Of a stretch of 64,000 nt of DNA, positions 53,740 to 64,000 are shown piece after piece. Origin of the DNA: Owenia fusiformis (Eukaryota > Annelida > Polychaeta > Sabellida > Oweniidae); contig CAIIXF020000004.1 of the NCBI GenBank assembly GCA_903813345.2, positions 14,391,196 through 14,455,195 on the forward strand, given 5' to 3'. Positions within the stretch are counted from its first letter, which is position 1; the number at the start of each line of letters is the position of its first letter. A program made the translations under genes and the position numbers. Below the pieces are notes generated by a model. The model was not told the DNA's origin. It saw nothing but the letters and a program-made list of their open reading frames with translations, and did not search any database.

Positions 53740-56700
53740 CTGAATGTCAGAACATGGTCTCCGTTAACGGATGACAGTTAACATCACACGATGTTGCATT
53801 GTTATAAACCCTTTATTTTTGTGACACACAAAATCTAGATTGGAATTTAACTACTAACGAGTCTGCAAGGGTGAAATTCAATCGTGTACTAATAGTGCAA
53901 TGCTTGAATAGCTATTGATAGGATAAAAAACTCACGTGGATTGTAATCGAATTGCTGTGATTTATTGATTTTAAAATTTGATTTTGTCTTTCCCAAGTCA
54001 TTTGAGATTGGATGCTCCATGTTGTTCGAGTATACAACCTTTTTGATGTTATATTTTTGATGCTAGATTATTTGTTTTACTAACACGTTCTGGTTCTTCA
54101 GAATGTCTTTAAATGGGTAAATAAAATGTCCCGTTATATTATCCTTTGAAAAACTGTTGAAAAAAGTTGAAATTGGCGTTATACATGTAGACCATTTTTC
54201 TTTACTTGAAACTAATTGATTTTTTTGTATTTTCGAGATAAGTGCCTGATTAATTACCTTTAACATAAATGTCGATTTGCATCAACGTGATCAAAGAATT
54301 ATTTGTTAAAAATTAAACCACCTGTTGCTGCTGCTATAACAAATGTCGATAGTCACGATTACGACATTGGTCTTATTTTACGACATCATGTTTTAAATCA
54401 TCACTTGTGTTTTTAAAAGCGTGTTTCCAAAGTTGTTTGTATATGTAAATGTATTTGAATCTGTCAACGTAACTCGACTAGATTTTTGTTTTGCTTGTAC
54501 ATGTAACATTTTAGAGGTAGTGTATTTGCTTTTTGGCCTTGAGGAGATTCCCCTTGTATTTAATACCCTGTGCTTTGCGAATGATGTTGATTAAACGGGA
54601 CGGAAAAACAGATAAAACCATTTGACCTTCTGATAATTCACTGATGTGAAAATTAGGGAAATCGTGATAAACTGCTGTTTATATAACCAGAAACCAGGGA
54701 TGTGTGAACTGAATCTATTAGATAATCTTAGTTAAATGGCTAAATAGGATTTTATCAAGAATGCTTACCTTCTTCTGTGTCTGTTTTTAGCTGAGGCATG
54801 GCGTCGACTTTTATTTCAGATCTACAACTAAATCCATAAAGTTATTTTAGCGCAAATCCAAAAACCTTAAGGTATTGCGTCAATTTTAAAACTCACGTGA
54901 GATAAAATACTACATGATGTGCATAACATCATATATTCCAAAGAGAATATTTTTGCATACAAATCAAAGTTGTTTTAGATTTCAATGTATTGTAATATGT
55001 TATCGTTTATATTTCAAAACAAACGCTCGTGTGATTCTTACGTAAGGTTACTATCAAATATAACATGCCATAATCCTTTTCAGTAAATCCATTTTTCCAA
55101 TTTGTTTTACGACGTTCAATTGCTGAACAGTGTCATATTGCTGTTAAACCAACATTATTTCACGGGTATACGCTTCATTGTACAAACTTTATATCCTTCC
55201 CGTTAAATGACCAGCGTTACTTTAACTTGGCGACCAACTGCGATATAACAAGCTGACTCCAAGTTTCGTCCGCTTTATATCATATCAGCGTATCAGGATG
55301 CTCCAACCTTGTAGAACCGTCTGATTTACTAATGTGTCTGCTTTTCAATTTCACCGACTGTCGTACGTTAATCCAACCAGAGCTTAAACTATCACCACGT
55401 TATTTACTTGCTGCTTTGTCATTCCAAGTATAGAACATTCAATGAATAATTTTCCAAGTTTTTGGATTTTTAGTAATCTCTCCGATATCTGCATCTTACG
55501 TTTTTTACTTATTTCTTTACTTGCTGCGCTGTCATTCTCAATTCTAAAACATAAAATCTTGAAGAATCAAAGTTTCGAACAACTTAATTATATGTCCGAT
55601 ATTTGTGTCATTCGTATCTTGCAAAGTTTAATACTATTTGGCTATAATGATATATACAATGGATTACTTCCAACGGTTAATTCGCATTCGATTCCTGGCA
55701 CTTCTTAACTGGCCTAAGGTTATTCTGCGTCCGAGCGGGGCTTTCAAGCAATTACTTATTAGATTAAGTTTCTAGGTTAGATGTATAGTTTCGATTTTCT
55801 TATCTTGTATTTGATAATGCATTTGTCAAGCATATTCTTTCCTGAATTGATCGGGAGATTTTTCTTTCCGTTAAATGAAATGTATTTTTATCGATAAATG
55901 TAATAAATATAGACCTATAATGAAATCAAATTATATATTTGTACAAAACCTTGTTTAACATACAGAGCGGGGTCCTTTGATTCATGATTAAATTACGTTG
56001 TTTTACTCATAAGAATAAATAAACTCGGTTATTTTTCTTTCTCCTTTAAAACCCCACGAGAAATTTATTTTCTAATTGACGCTAACATTTTTCTGCTATT
56101 GTAATGCTGATTCAGTAAGGGTGATATTTTTCCATTACCCTTGTTTTCTTAAGCAACACAGTTCCAGTGAATCGATTTAGCTATATCTCATTTGTACTTT
56201 AATAAAAGATGACACAAAGTTAACACAACTCTAACGGTCTACAATTTCGGACATCCGGGAATACAGAGCTGACTCTATTTTTTTTATTAAACATTGTTAA
56301 AGCTAAATGACTGCGATGTAAACACGTTAACATGTCAACGTCATGCAATTTTAAAAACTTTAAAGCCGACATAATTTCACCAAAGTTGAAAAATAGATAA
56401 TCAAAGTTGTATAGTCGATGATTATCGTTTTTCAATTCTAGGAGCACTCACTTTAATATGTTCTTTTAGTGATTTCGTATCTTTTGGATGATTTCGAAGA
56501 AAATATTTTGCAATGTGTAAAAATAATTTAAGCCAAGCCAAGACTTGATGCATTGTTGTTGATACATTCCCCACAGGCGTTATTTTCCTGAACTTCACGT
56601 ACACTCAATGCTGCTCATCTCATGCAAATTTTGAAATTACACATTTTTAGGAATGATTCAGTCCACATTGCACTAGGTCCAGGACTTAAAACATAAAACC

Positions 56701-56930
56701 CACTTACAAATTGCTAAATATGTTAATGAGCTGAAATATAATTCAAAAAGCTTCGACTGGTCTTCTCCATGAATCTTATCGTAATGGATAATAGATAATG
56801 GCTTCATTAGTAATTGTATCCATGTATTCATAAAGTAACGTAATAGGATATATTTTTATTCATAGGTTACAAAGACCATCCATTTCTCTGACGCCATATT
56901 ATGAAATACTTGATTCAGCCTATCCATTTC
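53740..56930. other. Intergenic, nothing recognised
   Basis: About 3.2 kb of AT-rich DNA. Around 55375-55625 a loose direct repeat (TTTACTTGCTGCTTTGTCATTC / TTTACTTGCTGCGCTGTCATTC, then TCCGATAT.TG..TC) is seen. No exon is supported. Confidence 0.45.
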
Positions 56931-56936
56931 AACTTA

Positions 56937-57222
56937 CCGGGTGTCTCAAAAATGTGTGCCCAAATAAAATGGAAACGAATCTGTTTTCGTTGAAGGAACT
57001 TTTTACAAAGCCAATTTTCCAATGGGCAGTTAGAATTTCATAGAAGTTTGTAAATTACTTAATTACTGAATTAAATGCACTGCTGGAAATTCGAACATTT
57101 GGTGATGGTACACAAAGAAATCTTACAGAGTTACCCAGTAATAAAGAATTTCAAGAGTATTTCTTCATAATTCACAGAGATATCCAATCGGAGTGTTGCA
57201 TTGGAGTGTTTTTGACACCCTG
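56937..57222. mobile_element. Mariner-type MITE with TA duplication
   Basis: CCGGGTGTCTCAAAAA at the left and TTTTTGACACCCTG at the right are inverted and flanked by TA. It has no ORF. The ends resemble those of 19899-20970 only in the outermost bases. Confidence 0.72.
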
Positions 57223-57229
57223 TATTAAC

Positions 57230-57795
57230 GTTCAAACTATCGTTCAATCAGCAGGAGAATCAATTCATTGTGCAGAATTTAATCATAATCAGACGCAATG
57301 GGAGATCGATTATTAAATAAATCACAGAGATTGGCTAACAATTGGATATAATACTGAGTACCGAGACTCATTTTATGCTGTAATGTTTATTCAACCGAAT
57401 TAATCACACTCAACCGTAAATATTCATAAATGCTGATCCCGTCATTGATAGATATGACATCTTTAAGCAATTAAATTGGAATAAAATCCCGAGTCTGTGG
57501 CTTTGAAGATATTTCTGTAATTGATTAAATTGTGTTTTATAACGTTTTATGGTAAAGCAGTATAATAAAACTGATTATTATTTTATTGTCTGGGTCGTTA
57601 TTGACATTGAAGGTGACTTAAGAAACTGATGAATACGTGCAGTCTCTTGGAAACAATATATATATATTTGATATCCCTCGCGCCAAACTAGTTTACATTA
57701 CATTCTTATTGAACTGTTGCCTAATTCTGCAATAAGATCGAGTTGGTTAATGAAAACACAGAACAAAATCCTTTCCTTAGGGCTGATGTGAAAAA
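57230..57795. other. Intergenic with a short duplicated segment
   Basis: 57415-57510 is a diverged copy of 46555-46650. Otherwise nothing is recognised. Confidence 0.4.
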
Positions 57796-57799
57796 GTCA

Positions 57800-57872
57800 G
57801 TCCAACCCAGTGGGGATCGAACCCACGACCCCTCGCTTACAAGGCGATTGCTCACTAGATGGACGTGCTAAG
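57800..57872 (-). repeat. tRNA-Thr-like sequence, probable SINE or tRNA pseudogene
   Basis: On the minus strand, GTGGGTTCGATCCCCAC forms a T arm with a perfect B box, and CGCCTTGTAAGCG gives an anticodon loop reading UGU (threonine). The D arm is shortened and the 5' acceptor strand needed to pair with TGGGTTG is absent, so it is unlikely to be a working tRNA. Confidence 0.6.
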
Positions 57873-57874
57873 AA

Positions 57875-59565
57875 CGAAATTCGTCTATCCTGTTCACAGA
57901 CAGGCCCAACTCGTCCGTAATCAAAGACAATTCCTAGGTGAAAAAGGAATTCAAAATATCCCACGTGTGTCAACTCTATTAACACTTAAACGTGGAGAGA
58001 GAACAATAATAGGGAGATTAAGTTTGACGATTTTAAAAGAACTTGAACTTGTACGTGAACGTGTTGATATATAATCCTCCGGGGACTTAACTCTCCTTCA
58101 ATTTGTAGTATTTTCTTGCCCCAATGGTTATAACTAGATCCCTGGAAAAGCGATTGAGAGGGGACACTTATCATTATCATTTTATTTACAGGTTCGTGTA
58201 CAAAGTCAGCCTCTTCCAAAGGCTGAGCTTAACATGCTGATCTTTCAACACGATTATAATGAAACAATCACAAGAAATGGATCACAAAGGGTCGATCTGG
58301 TATACAAGTACATCGCTCATACCAGAAGTCAAACATGAGACAATTATTGTAAGCCCATATTCATAAACTCTTTGTGATTTCTATACAGTTTAGAACATGA
58401 AGTGAGCGAATGTATGCATTATATAACTTGTTGAATAAACCACGTTTTATCCTTTCATCTCTTAGAATATCTACTTCACAACAGAGAATATATATGAAAC
58501 ATCTAAGAAGGCAACCATTCACGAGGAACACAAGCCTTGATGTATTCAAAATAATAATCTTATGAATTAAGTCCTCACCATTCAACAATCATGTAATGTA
58601 TTGTCAAAATGCCCTCGTCGCCATTCATGAATCATAATAGCACAGTCCGAATTCACAAAACTATTGCTCATTCCCCCCATACTCTCAGCTTTGGAATACA
58701 TGTTAAAGGACAAATTTGAAGAGAAATGGTTGTAGATTGGAATACTCGTGCATATGGAACAAGGCAATTGTGAGGTCATTACATCACTTTGTGTGATGTC
58801 ACTGGCAAGAACACCCCCTTTAAAAACCATCAATCATTACTAATGGGTTATATAAGATTGATAATGAGCTCATTATCCAAAAATCAACAATGTTATTCCA
58901 ATGTTCAATTACCTGATTGGAAAAGGAGTCCAACTAACGATTCTTTGATTTAAGGACATTTTGAAGAACAGTATTTTAGTTGCAGATTGGTGACGCAATG
59001 TTCTGTCTGTGAACTTCGTTAATATAATGTAAACATAATTACCATAAGGGTAAAAAACAAATTAACCACATAGGTATCTATATCAAATAACGTTAGGTGT
59101 ATCCCCTATAGATCTGACTCTGCCTTTAAATAAGCATTTTTCTAACTTGTCCCGGATACGTAGAATACCATTTACGAAGATAAAAGAATAAGAGACCATG
59201 TATATTGTGTCAGGGATTTACTCTATTGTATTCCCCACGATATCACATTATAAAAAAAATGAATGCTTTTACTCGGATCAGTTTGTAGCGATCGATCCTG
59301 TTATTATAGTCCTGGGAAACCCGGCGTCTGGTTGTTCTTCAAGGATGTCTGATGACCCTAGAAACTACTATTGAGATGGACGAGATTTATGCGAAGGTTG
59401 GAGGATTCAAATTAATCTCATTATTCAATACCTTTTTTACTTTCGATTGATCATGGTCCCACTTGTCTACCTTACAGGGACACTTACCTCGGGGAGAATT
59501 CCTTCTTTAAGTAGACGTTATAAGTGAACCATGAATTTAGTGTGTAATGGTCTTTAATTTTCCTT
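57875..59565. other. Intergenic, nothing recognised
   Basis: AT-rich DNA. AGGGAGATTAAG near 58014 with ACTTAACTCTCCTT near 58085 may be a decayed relative of the AGGGAGTTTAAGC family. Confidence 0.4.
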
Positions 59566-59570
59566 ATAGG

Positions 59571-60166
59571 AATATTCCTTGCCAGACCCTTTCTCTCTTG
59601 ATATGGTAGCTATAATCATATATATAGTTTCCATATTTAGCAAATCATGGGAAAATGTTTTAATATGGTCAATATTGATCATTTAAAAATCTAGTGCTTA
59701 TTTCCAGTGAGCTGCCATATTTTAAGATTTCTTGCAGGAAGTGATGTCATCAACTCTCAACTTCTATAACCTTGCCCATAACAGTATAGGAAGGTAGCAC
59801 AAAATCACTTCTAGACAAGTGATCATTACTTTCTGTGCAAAAATATTTTCAGGGCTTGTCAACTTAGAATAAAAGAAGAGATTTTCAGAAGGATTAAATA
59901 AGATACAAAGTTGAAAAAGAATATTTAGCTGGTTTTGTAATTCTTAATAGCTCCTCACCTAATGCTATATGCAAAGTTGAGAGTCGATGACATCACTTCC
60001 TGTGTCAAATTTTAAAAGATGGCAGCTTACTGGAATTGAGCATCACATTTCTAAGTAATCAAATTTGACCATATCAAAACATTTTTGCGTGTTTTGCTAA
60101 ACATGGCAAGCATATATAAGGTTATAGCTACCATATGAGGAGAGAGACGGTTTGGCAAGGAATATT
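59571..60166. mobile_element. Foldback element with ~200-bp arms
   Basis: AATATTCCTTGCCAGACCCT at the left is mirrored by GACGGTTTGGCAAGGAATATT (partly) at the right. Inner arms TATGGTAGCTATAA, TAATATGGTCAA, AGCTGCCAT and GAAGTGATGTCATC all have inverse partners. Confidence 0.82.
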
Positions 60167-60647
60167 ATTTTGCAATTAAAGCGGCATAGTAAACGTCCAG
60201 AAGTTCTAGGAAGGCAGGCTATGTCCCAAAACTCGGTCGAACAACAAACAATTCTCAACTTCTGTTGAAAATTATTTTCGAAACTTTATCACATACATTG
60301 CCTCATGCTCGACTACACAACATTTGATGACGTCACACAGAAGTGGGAATTCCCTCTCAGGTCAAATCTGACAAATTTATATTCATACCGATATAATATG
60401 ACGCATATCCATGTCATCGGAAGTCAGGGTTGGAAATGGATGACAGAAGAGAAAAGCAAGTCCTAGCTGGAAGCTACATACTTATTATGATAACATGACT
60501 AGAATTAGAGGTCACATGATTACAGCTTTATTCCATGTTAGAAGCAGGTATTGTTTCCAGAATTGTGACTCTCAATTACCCATAACACATCTGAGCCATT
60601 CCCGTATGTGCATATTCCTTACTCAATGATTTATTTAACAGGTCGGG

Positions 60648-61512
60648 GATTTCAGAAGAGTTTCACATTGATGACCATTATAATATTTTACCCTATATCT
60701 TATTAACGGTTAGTATACAAGTCTAGTGCAACATACAACAGTGTTCGGGAGAGACTTGCCTTACCTACTATAACAAGCTCACCCTGGGCTGTCCACCGAA
60801 TTTTTGAGATAAATAAACTTGAACACACTATCCACCTCTATCGTCAGATTTCTAAGAAAATTCTGGTAAAATCATCAAGGTCAAAATTACTCTGCCGTCA
60901 ACTTAAAATTAAATTTCCCTCTGCTAGTATCCTTACGCAGGACTGTATATCCCAATGGTTAACTGAATTGGTTTGTTTTCTTCCAACATGGCTATCGTTA
61001 GCATTTCAGGCATTATTTCGATCACAATGGTATATAACAATGCCAATGCACGGGGAAGGATCAATCCTGGCATCGCCCTCAAAACACAAAAATTGCTTCA
61101 AAATGTCATTATTTGGTACCGTAATTCAGCTAAGATACAGGCCTTTAATGACATACGCTATTAGGCTTCTTACTGAACCTGAAACCTCAAAAAGGGATAA
61201 AACCTACAAAATGCCCAAAAAGCGCTTGCTAATAGGTTGGAGACCTCAGAAGAGTTTCCCATTGATGATCATTATAACATTTTATTTATTATTAACGGTT
61301 AGTATCGAAACCTAGTGCAACATACAACAGTGTTCGGGAGGGACTTGCCCAGCTTGCTATAACAAACTTACCATGGGTTGTCCTCCGAATTTTTGAGATA
61401 ATAAGACTTAAAGACACTAACCCCCTCTATCGTTAGATTTCTCAGAAAATTCAGGTAAAATTATCAAGGTCAAAATCACTCCGCCGCCAACTTAAAATGA
61501 GATTTTCCCCTG
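60648..61512 (+). repeat. Two tandem units offset by ~590 bp
   Basis: Sequence from CAGAAGAGTTTC.CATTGATGA through GCAACATACAACAGTGTTCG to TCAAGGTCAAAAT.ACTC.GCC occurs at 60648-60925 and 61243-61512 in the same direction. It is probably a duplicated old transposon piece. ORFs here are not supported. Confidence 0.75.
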
Positions 61513-61519
61513 AACTTTG

Positions 61520-62860
61520 ACATGTTTTGAGATAAATTAGGACCTACAATGTACCTTATACTTATGGAGTAGCGATTCACTTACCAAACGCCACATTGCG
61601 CTCTGGTGGTTAAGGGAAGGAGAAAAAACGACGTTTTATACAGAAAACCAAATCATTAAGCAGACAAGAAGTCAGACTTTTTCAAAATCATGCAGCTTAA
61701 TTCATCATTTTGGGCACATTCTGAGTGACTTTAGACCAAAATTGTCAAATTTGAGCCCCTCCCCTGATCATCATTGTTAACAATTGAACCCCTTTGACAA
61801 AAACGGTCCGGATTTAGTTAAGTTTTTTAAGGAAATTTTCAAAGATCTGTCCAATAGTCCCCCTGGAATGCATCAGTTTCCCATTGCGAAGACTCGTATA
61901 ATTAATGTTATGATACTCTCGAATAAAAAAAAGTACAGTTTCTTGAAAAAGCCCATCTTTTAATATTGAGTTATTTGATTCAATTTCGATCGTTCTCTTC
62001 TAATAATACTAAACTGGAAGTTGAAATTGATATCAAGGGGCCAAAGGACTGACGTAAATTATCTACTCATAGAATTGGCAATCCGAAAGTATTGTTAGAT
62101 ATTGCAATTTATGGCCAGATTTTTTTGCAAACGGGACTCTTGGGTCCAGTTTACTTCAGCCACTTATCTTTGTGTTTTTGTCATTCGTAACCTATTTTGT
62201 TTAAGAGCTTACTTGTAATTAGAAATGAAATGAGCTCGGTACTTAGTCTATTGGATTTTGCAATAACAATATGAATTCATGTCTTGACTCGACACTTTCT
62301 ATACTTTCTACTTATATTTCAATTAATTCGTGATGGTGTGGAATACCGAACGGATACATGATATGTGTACATATTAGAAAGGGGTGTAAAGTGCGAAATG
62401 TAAACTTCGCATTAAAAGTTAAGAAGCAGTTATATCTCATTTATCAACTAACGCTACTAACTGAGAAACTACCTATAGGTGAAAAATAGCTTAGCCAATT
62501 CTGATTTATCAGAGTCTCTCTTTATCTTAAGATTGTAAGAAACTGATTTATCATGAGAAAAACATGTTCCAAGCCAGCGCATTCCCCATGGTCAATTAAT
62601 CCCTCTAGTTAATTTAATTGACTGCATTTTTGGCATTATCCCACATTCTCTCTATTCCAAAGGAGAGTAGAGATAGTGGGTCCTTCAATGAGCTTCGCCT
62701 TATATAATAAACAGCTTTATGTTAAGAGCAATAACTAAGTGTTAACATTCCCCATGGTCAATTTATCTCTTGAATTAATTCAATCTGTGCATGCATTTTT
62801 GACTAATAGGAAACCCTTTCTGCAGTCACTATCCCACAGTCTTGCTATTCCAAGGTACAC
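61520..62860. other. Intergenic with duplicated fragments
   Basis: 62035-62245 is a diverged copy of 39400-39665. CATTCCCCATGGTCAATTAA near 62580 recurs as CATTCCCCATGGTCAATTTA near 62746. No gene is seen. Confidence 0.45.
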
Positions 62861-62867
62861 TCCCCTC

Positions 62868-63728
62868 CATAAGTTTGGCAACCTTAGCTCCCCCATTGAA
62901 CGACGTGTTAAAGCCTCTTTTTTTTGAATTTTTATTTACTTCACCTGCGATGAAAAAACTTATACTGTTCATTGAAACGTAATTTGACCTTATTTCCAAT
63001 ACCTCCAAATTTTCTCAATTTTTTCCTCAATTACAATGGATCGAAAATTGATGATCAATTTGATGCATTTTTGAAAATCGACATTCCCATGTTAACCAAT
63101 TGAAAATGGTAGGTTTGCCGCAAGTAATATGACAGAATATCCATCACTCCAAGTCCTTGCAAAAAATACAAGTTAGGTAGGCAATTGAATTGCTAACTTT
63201 ATTTAACAAAAAATTGATACCTTTCATCAGGATCGGCAAAGTTATAGGTCTTTAAAGTCAAAATTATTTTTCAAAAAACCTCTCCCATTGAAATAACACA
63301 GGAGGCGAAAAATGTTTTCAAAATGACTTTGAAGCTCTGTAACTTTAGTATTCATCAAGTAAGCTATTAAACACTTAGTGTACAAACAGTAAGACAATTC
63401 AATTTTCTATACAAAAATATTTTTTGGCTGAATCTTTTACTGAATAGATATCCTGATTTCCGATTTGCCCCGAACCCACCATTTCCCATTGGTTCACATG
63501 GGAGTGACGATTTTCAAAAGTTCATCAAAATCATCAATTTTCGACGTATTGTAATCGAGGAAAAAATTGGGAAAATTTGAAGGTATTGGAAATGAAATCA
63601 AGTTACGTTTCCATCAATATTATAAGTTATTTCATGGCAGGTTAAGTGAATAAAAATTCAAACGTAAAGCGGCTTTAACACGTAGTTCAATGGGGGAGCT
63701 AAGGATGCCAAACTTATGGAGGGGAGTG
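62868..63728. mobile_element. Foldback element with long arms and TA duplication
   Basis: CACTCCCCTCCATAAGTTTG and GCAACCTTAGCTCCCCCATT at the left are mirrored by AATGGGGGAGCTAAGGATGC and CAAACTTATGGAGGGGAGTG at the right, flanked by TA. Arms extend about 200 bp or more, to near CGAAAATTGATGA. A truncated relative is at 26850-27430. Confidence 0.85.
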
Positions 63729-63844
63729 TATACTAGAGACTATGTATTCCACACTGAGCTTAACAAATATGAATTGTACATACATTCAAGATCAATTACT
63801 ACGTGTTAAACTACAAAGAAAATTAAAATGCCGGTGTGTAAGTT

Positions 63845-64000
63845 TGGAGAAGCGATAACTGCCAGTAAGCAATTAACGAATAGTAATTCTTTAACGGGAA
63901 CATATTGACATTCAAATAGAGAAAGACGTGTGAACAATTGCATTGCTATTAATGTTAGAAAGCTAAATGTGAAATGTCAAAACCAAAACGAGATGTCAAT
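63845..64000 (+). repeat. Copy of the 52525-52690 segment, cut by the window edge
   Basis: See 52525-52690; shares TAATTCTTTAACGGGAACAT (or similar) and AAAGCTAAATGTGAAATGTC. Confidence 0.68.

Noticed and set aside
57797-57872. Functional tRNA-Thr gene
   Set aside because: The T arm and anticodon loop are good, but the acceptor stem cannot pair and the D arm is short.

Overview
This is a 64-kb piece of an animal nuclear genome. It is AT-rich, its genes are split by GT-AG introns, and it is packed with short inverted-repeat transposon remnants. The combination of sushi, C-type lectin-like and thrombospondin type 1 modules in one membrane protein, together with the repeat load, suggests an invertebrate, probably marine. 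I cannot fix the phylum from the sequence alone.

Region 1 (1-29,420) holds two head-to-tail copies of one multi-exon receptor gene. Copy B (CDS 13,422-29,345, plus strand) is complete. Its eleven coding exons join in frame into a predicted 757-residue protein: signal peptide, sushi/CCP domain, an atypical C-type lectin-like domain, a region of about 170 residues I do not recognise, two thrombospondin type 1-like modules, a stalk of NNQPAG-type hexapeptides, one transmembrane helix, an acidic serine/aspartate stretch, and a C-terminal Gly-Arg (RG) repeat tail. Copy A (2,436-10,616) carries the matching nine downstream exons. Its signal and sushi exons should lie left of the window. All copy A splice phases match copy B, but exon 6 has one in-frame stop codon, so copy A may be a pseudogene or may encode only a soluble form. 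Introns of both copies are full of foldback elements, several of which differ between the copies.

Region 2 (29,420-40,700) is gene-poor. It has a minus-strand exon resembling a four-helix membrane protein of the MS4A/CD20 type, and the last two exons of an unrecognised plus-strand gene (32,005-32,125 and 35,249-35,407). It also has tRNA-derived repeat sequence, tandem repeats and MITE-like elements.

Region 3 (40,706-45,524) is a large element with inverted ends of about 75 bp and inner clusters of a CCCCGCTGAAA motif. It encloses a CpG-rich CGTTCGT-type repeat block and then about 2.3 kb of nearly pure purine GGAA/GCAAGGAA repeat. The very long ORFs there are repeat artefacts.

Region 4 (45,524-64,000) shows almost no convincing coding sequence. 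It consists of AT-rich intergenic DNA, foldback elements and diverged copies of segments also seen at 35-40 kb. The most interesting object in the window is the tandem receptor pair: the module order, the unrecognised middle region and an RG-rich tail on the cytoplasmic side of a single-pass receptor are an unusual combination.
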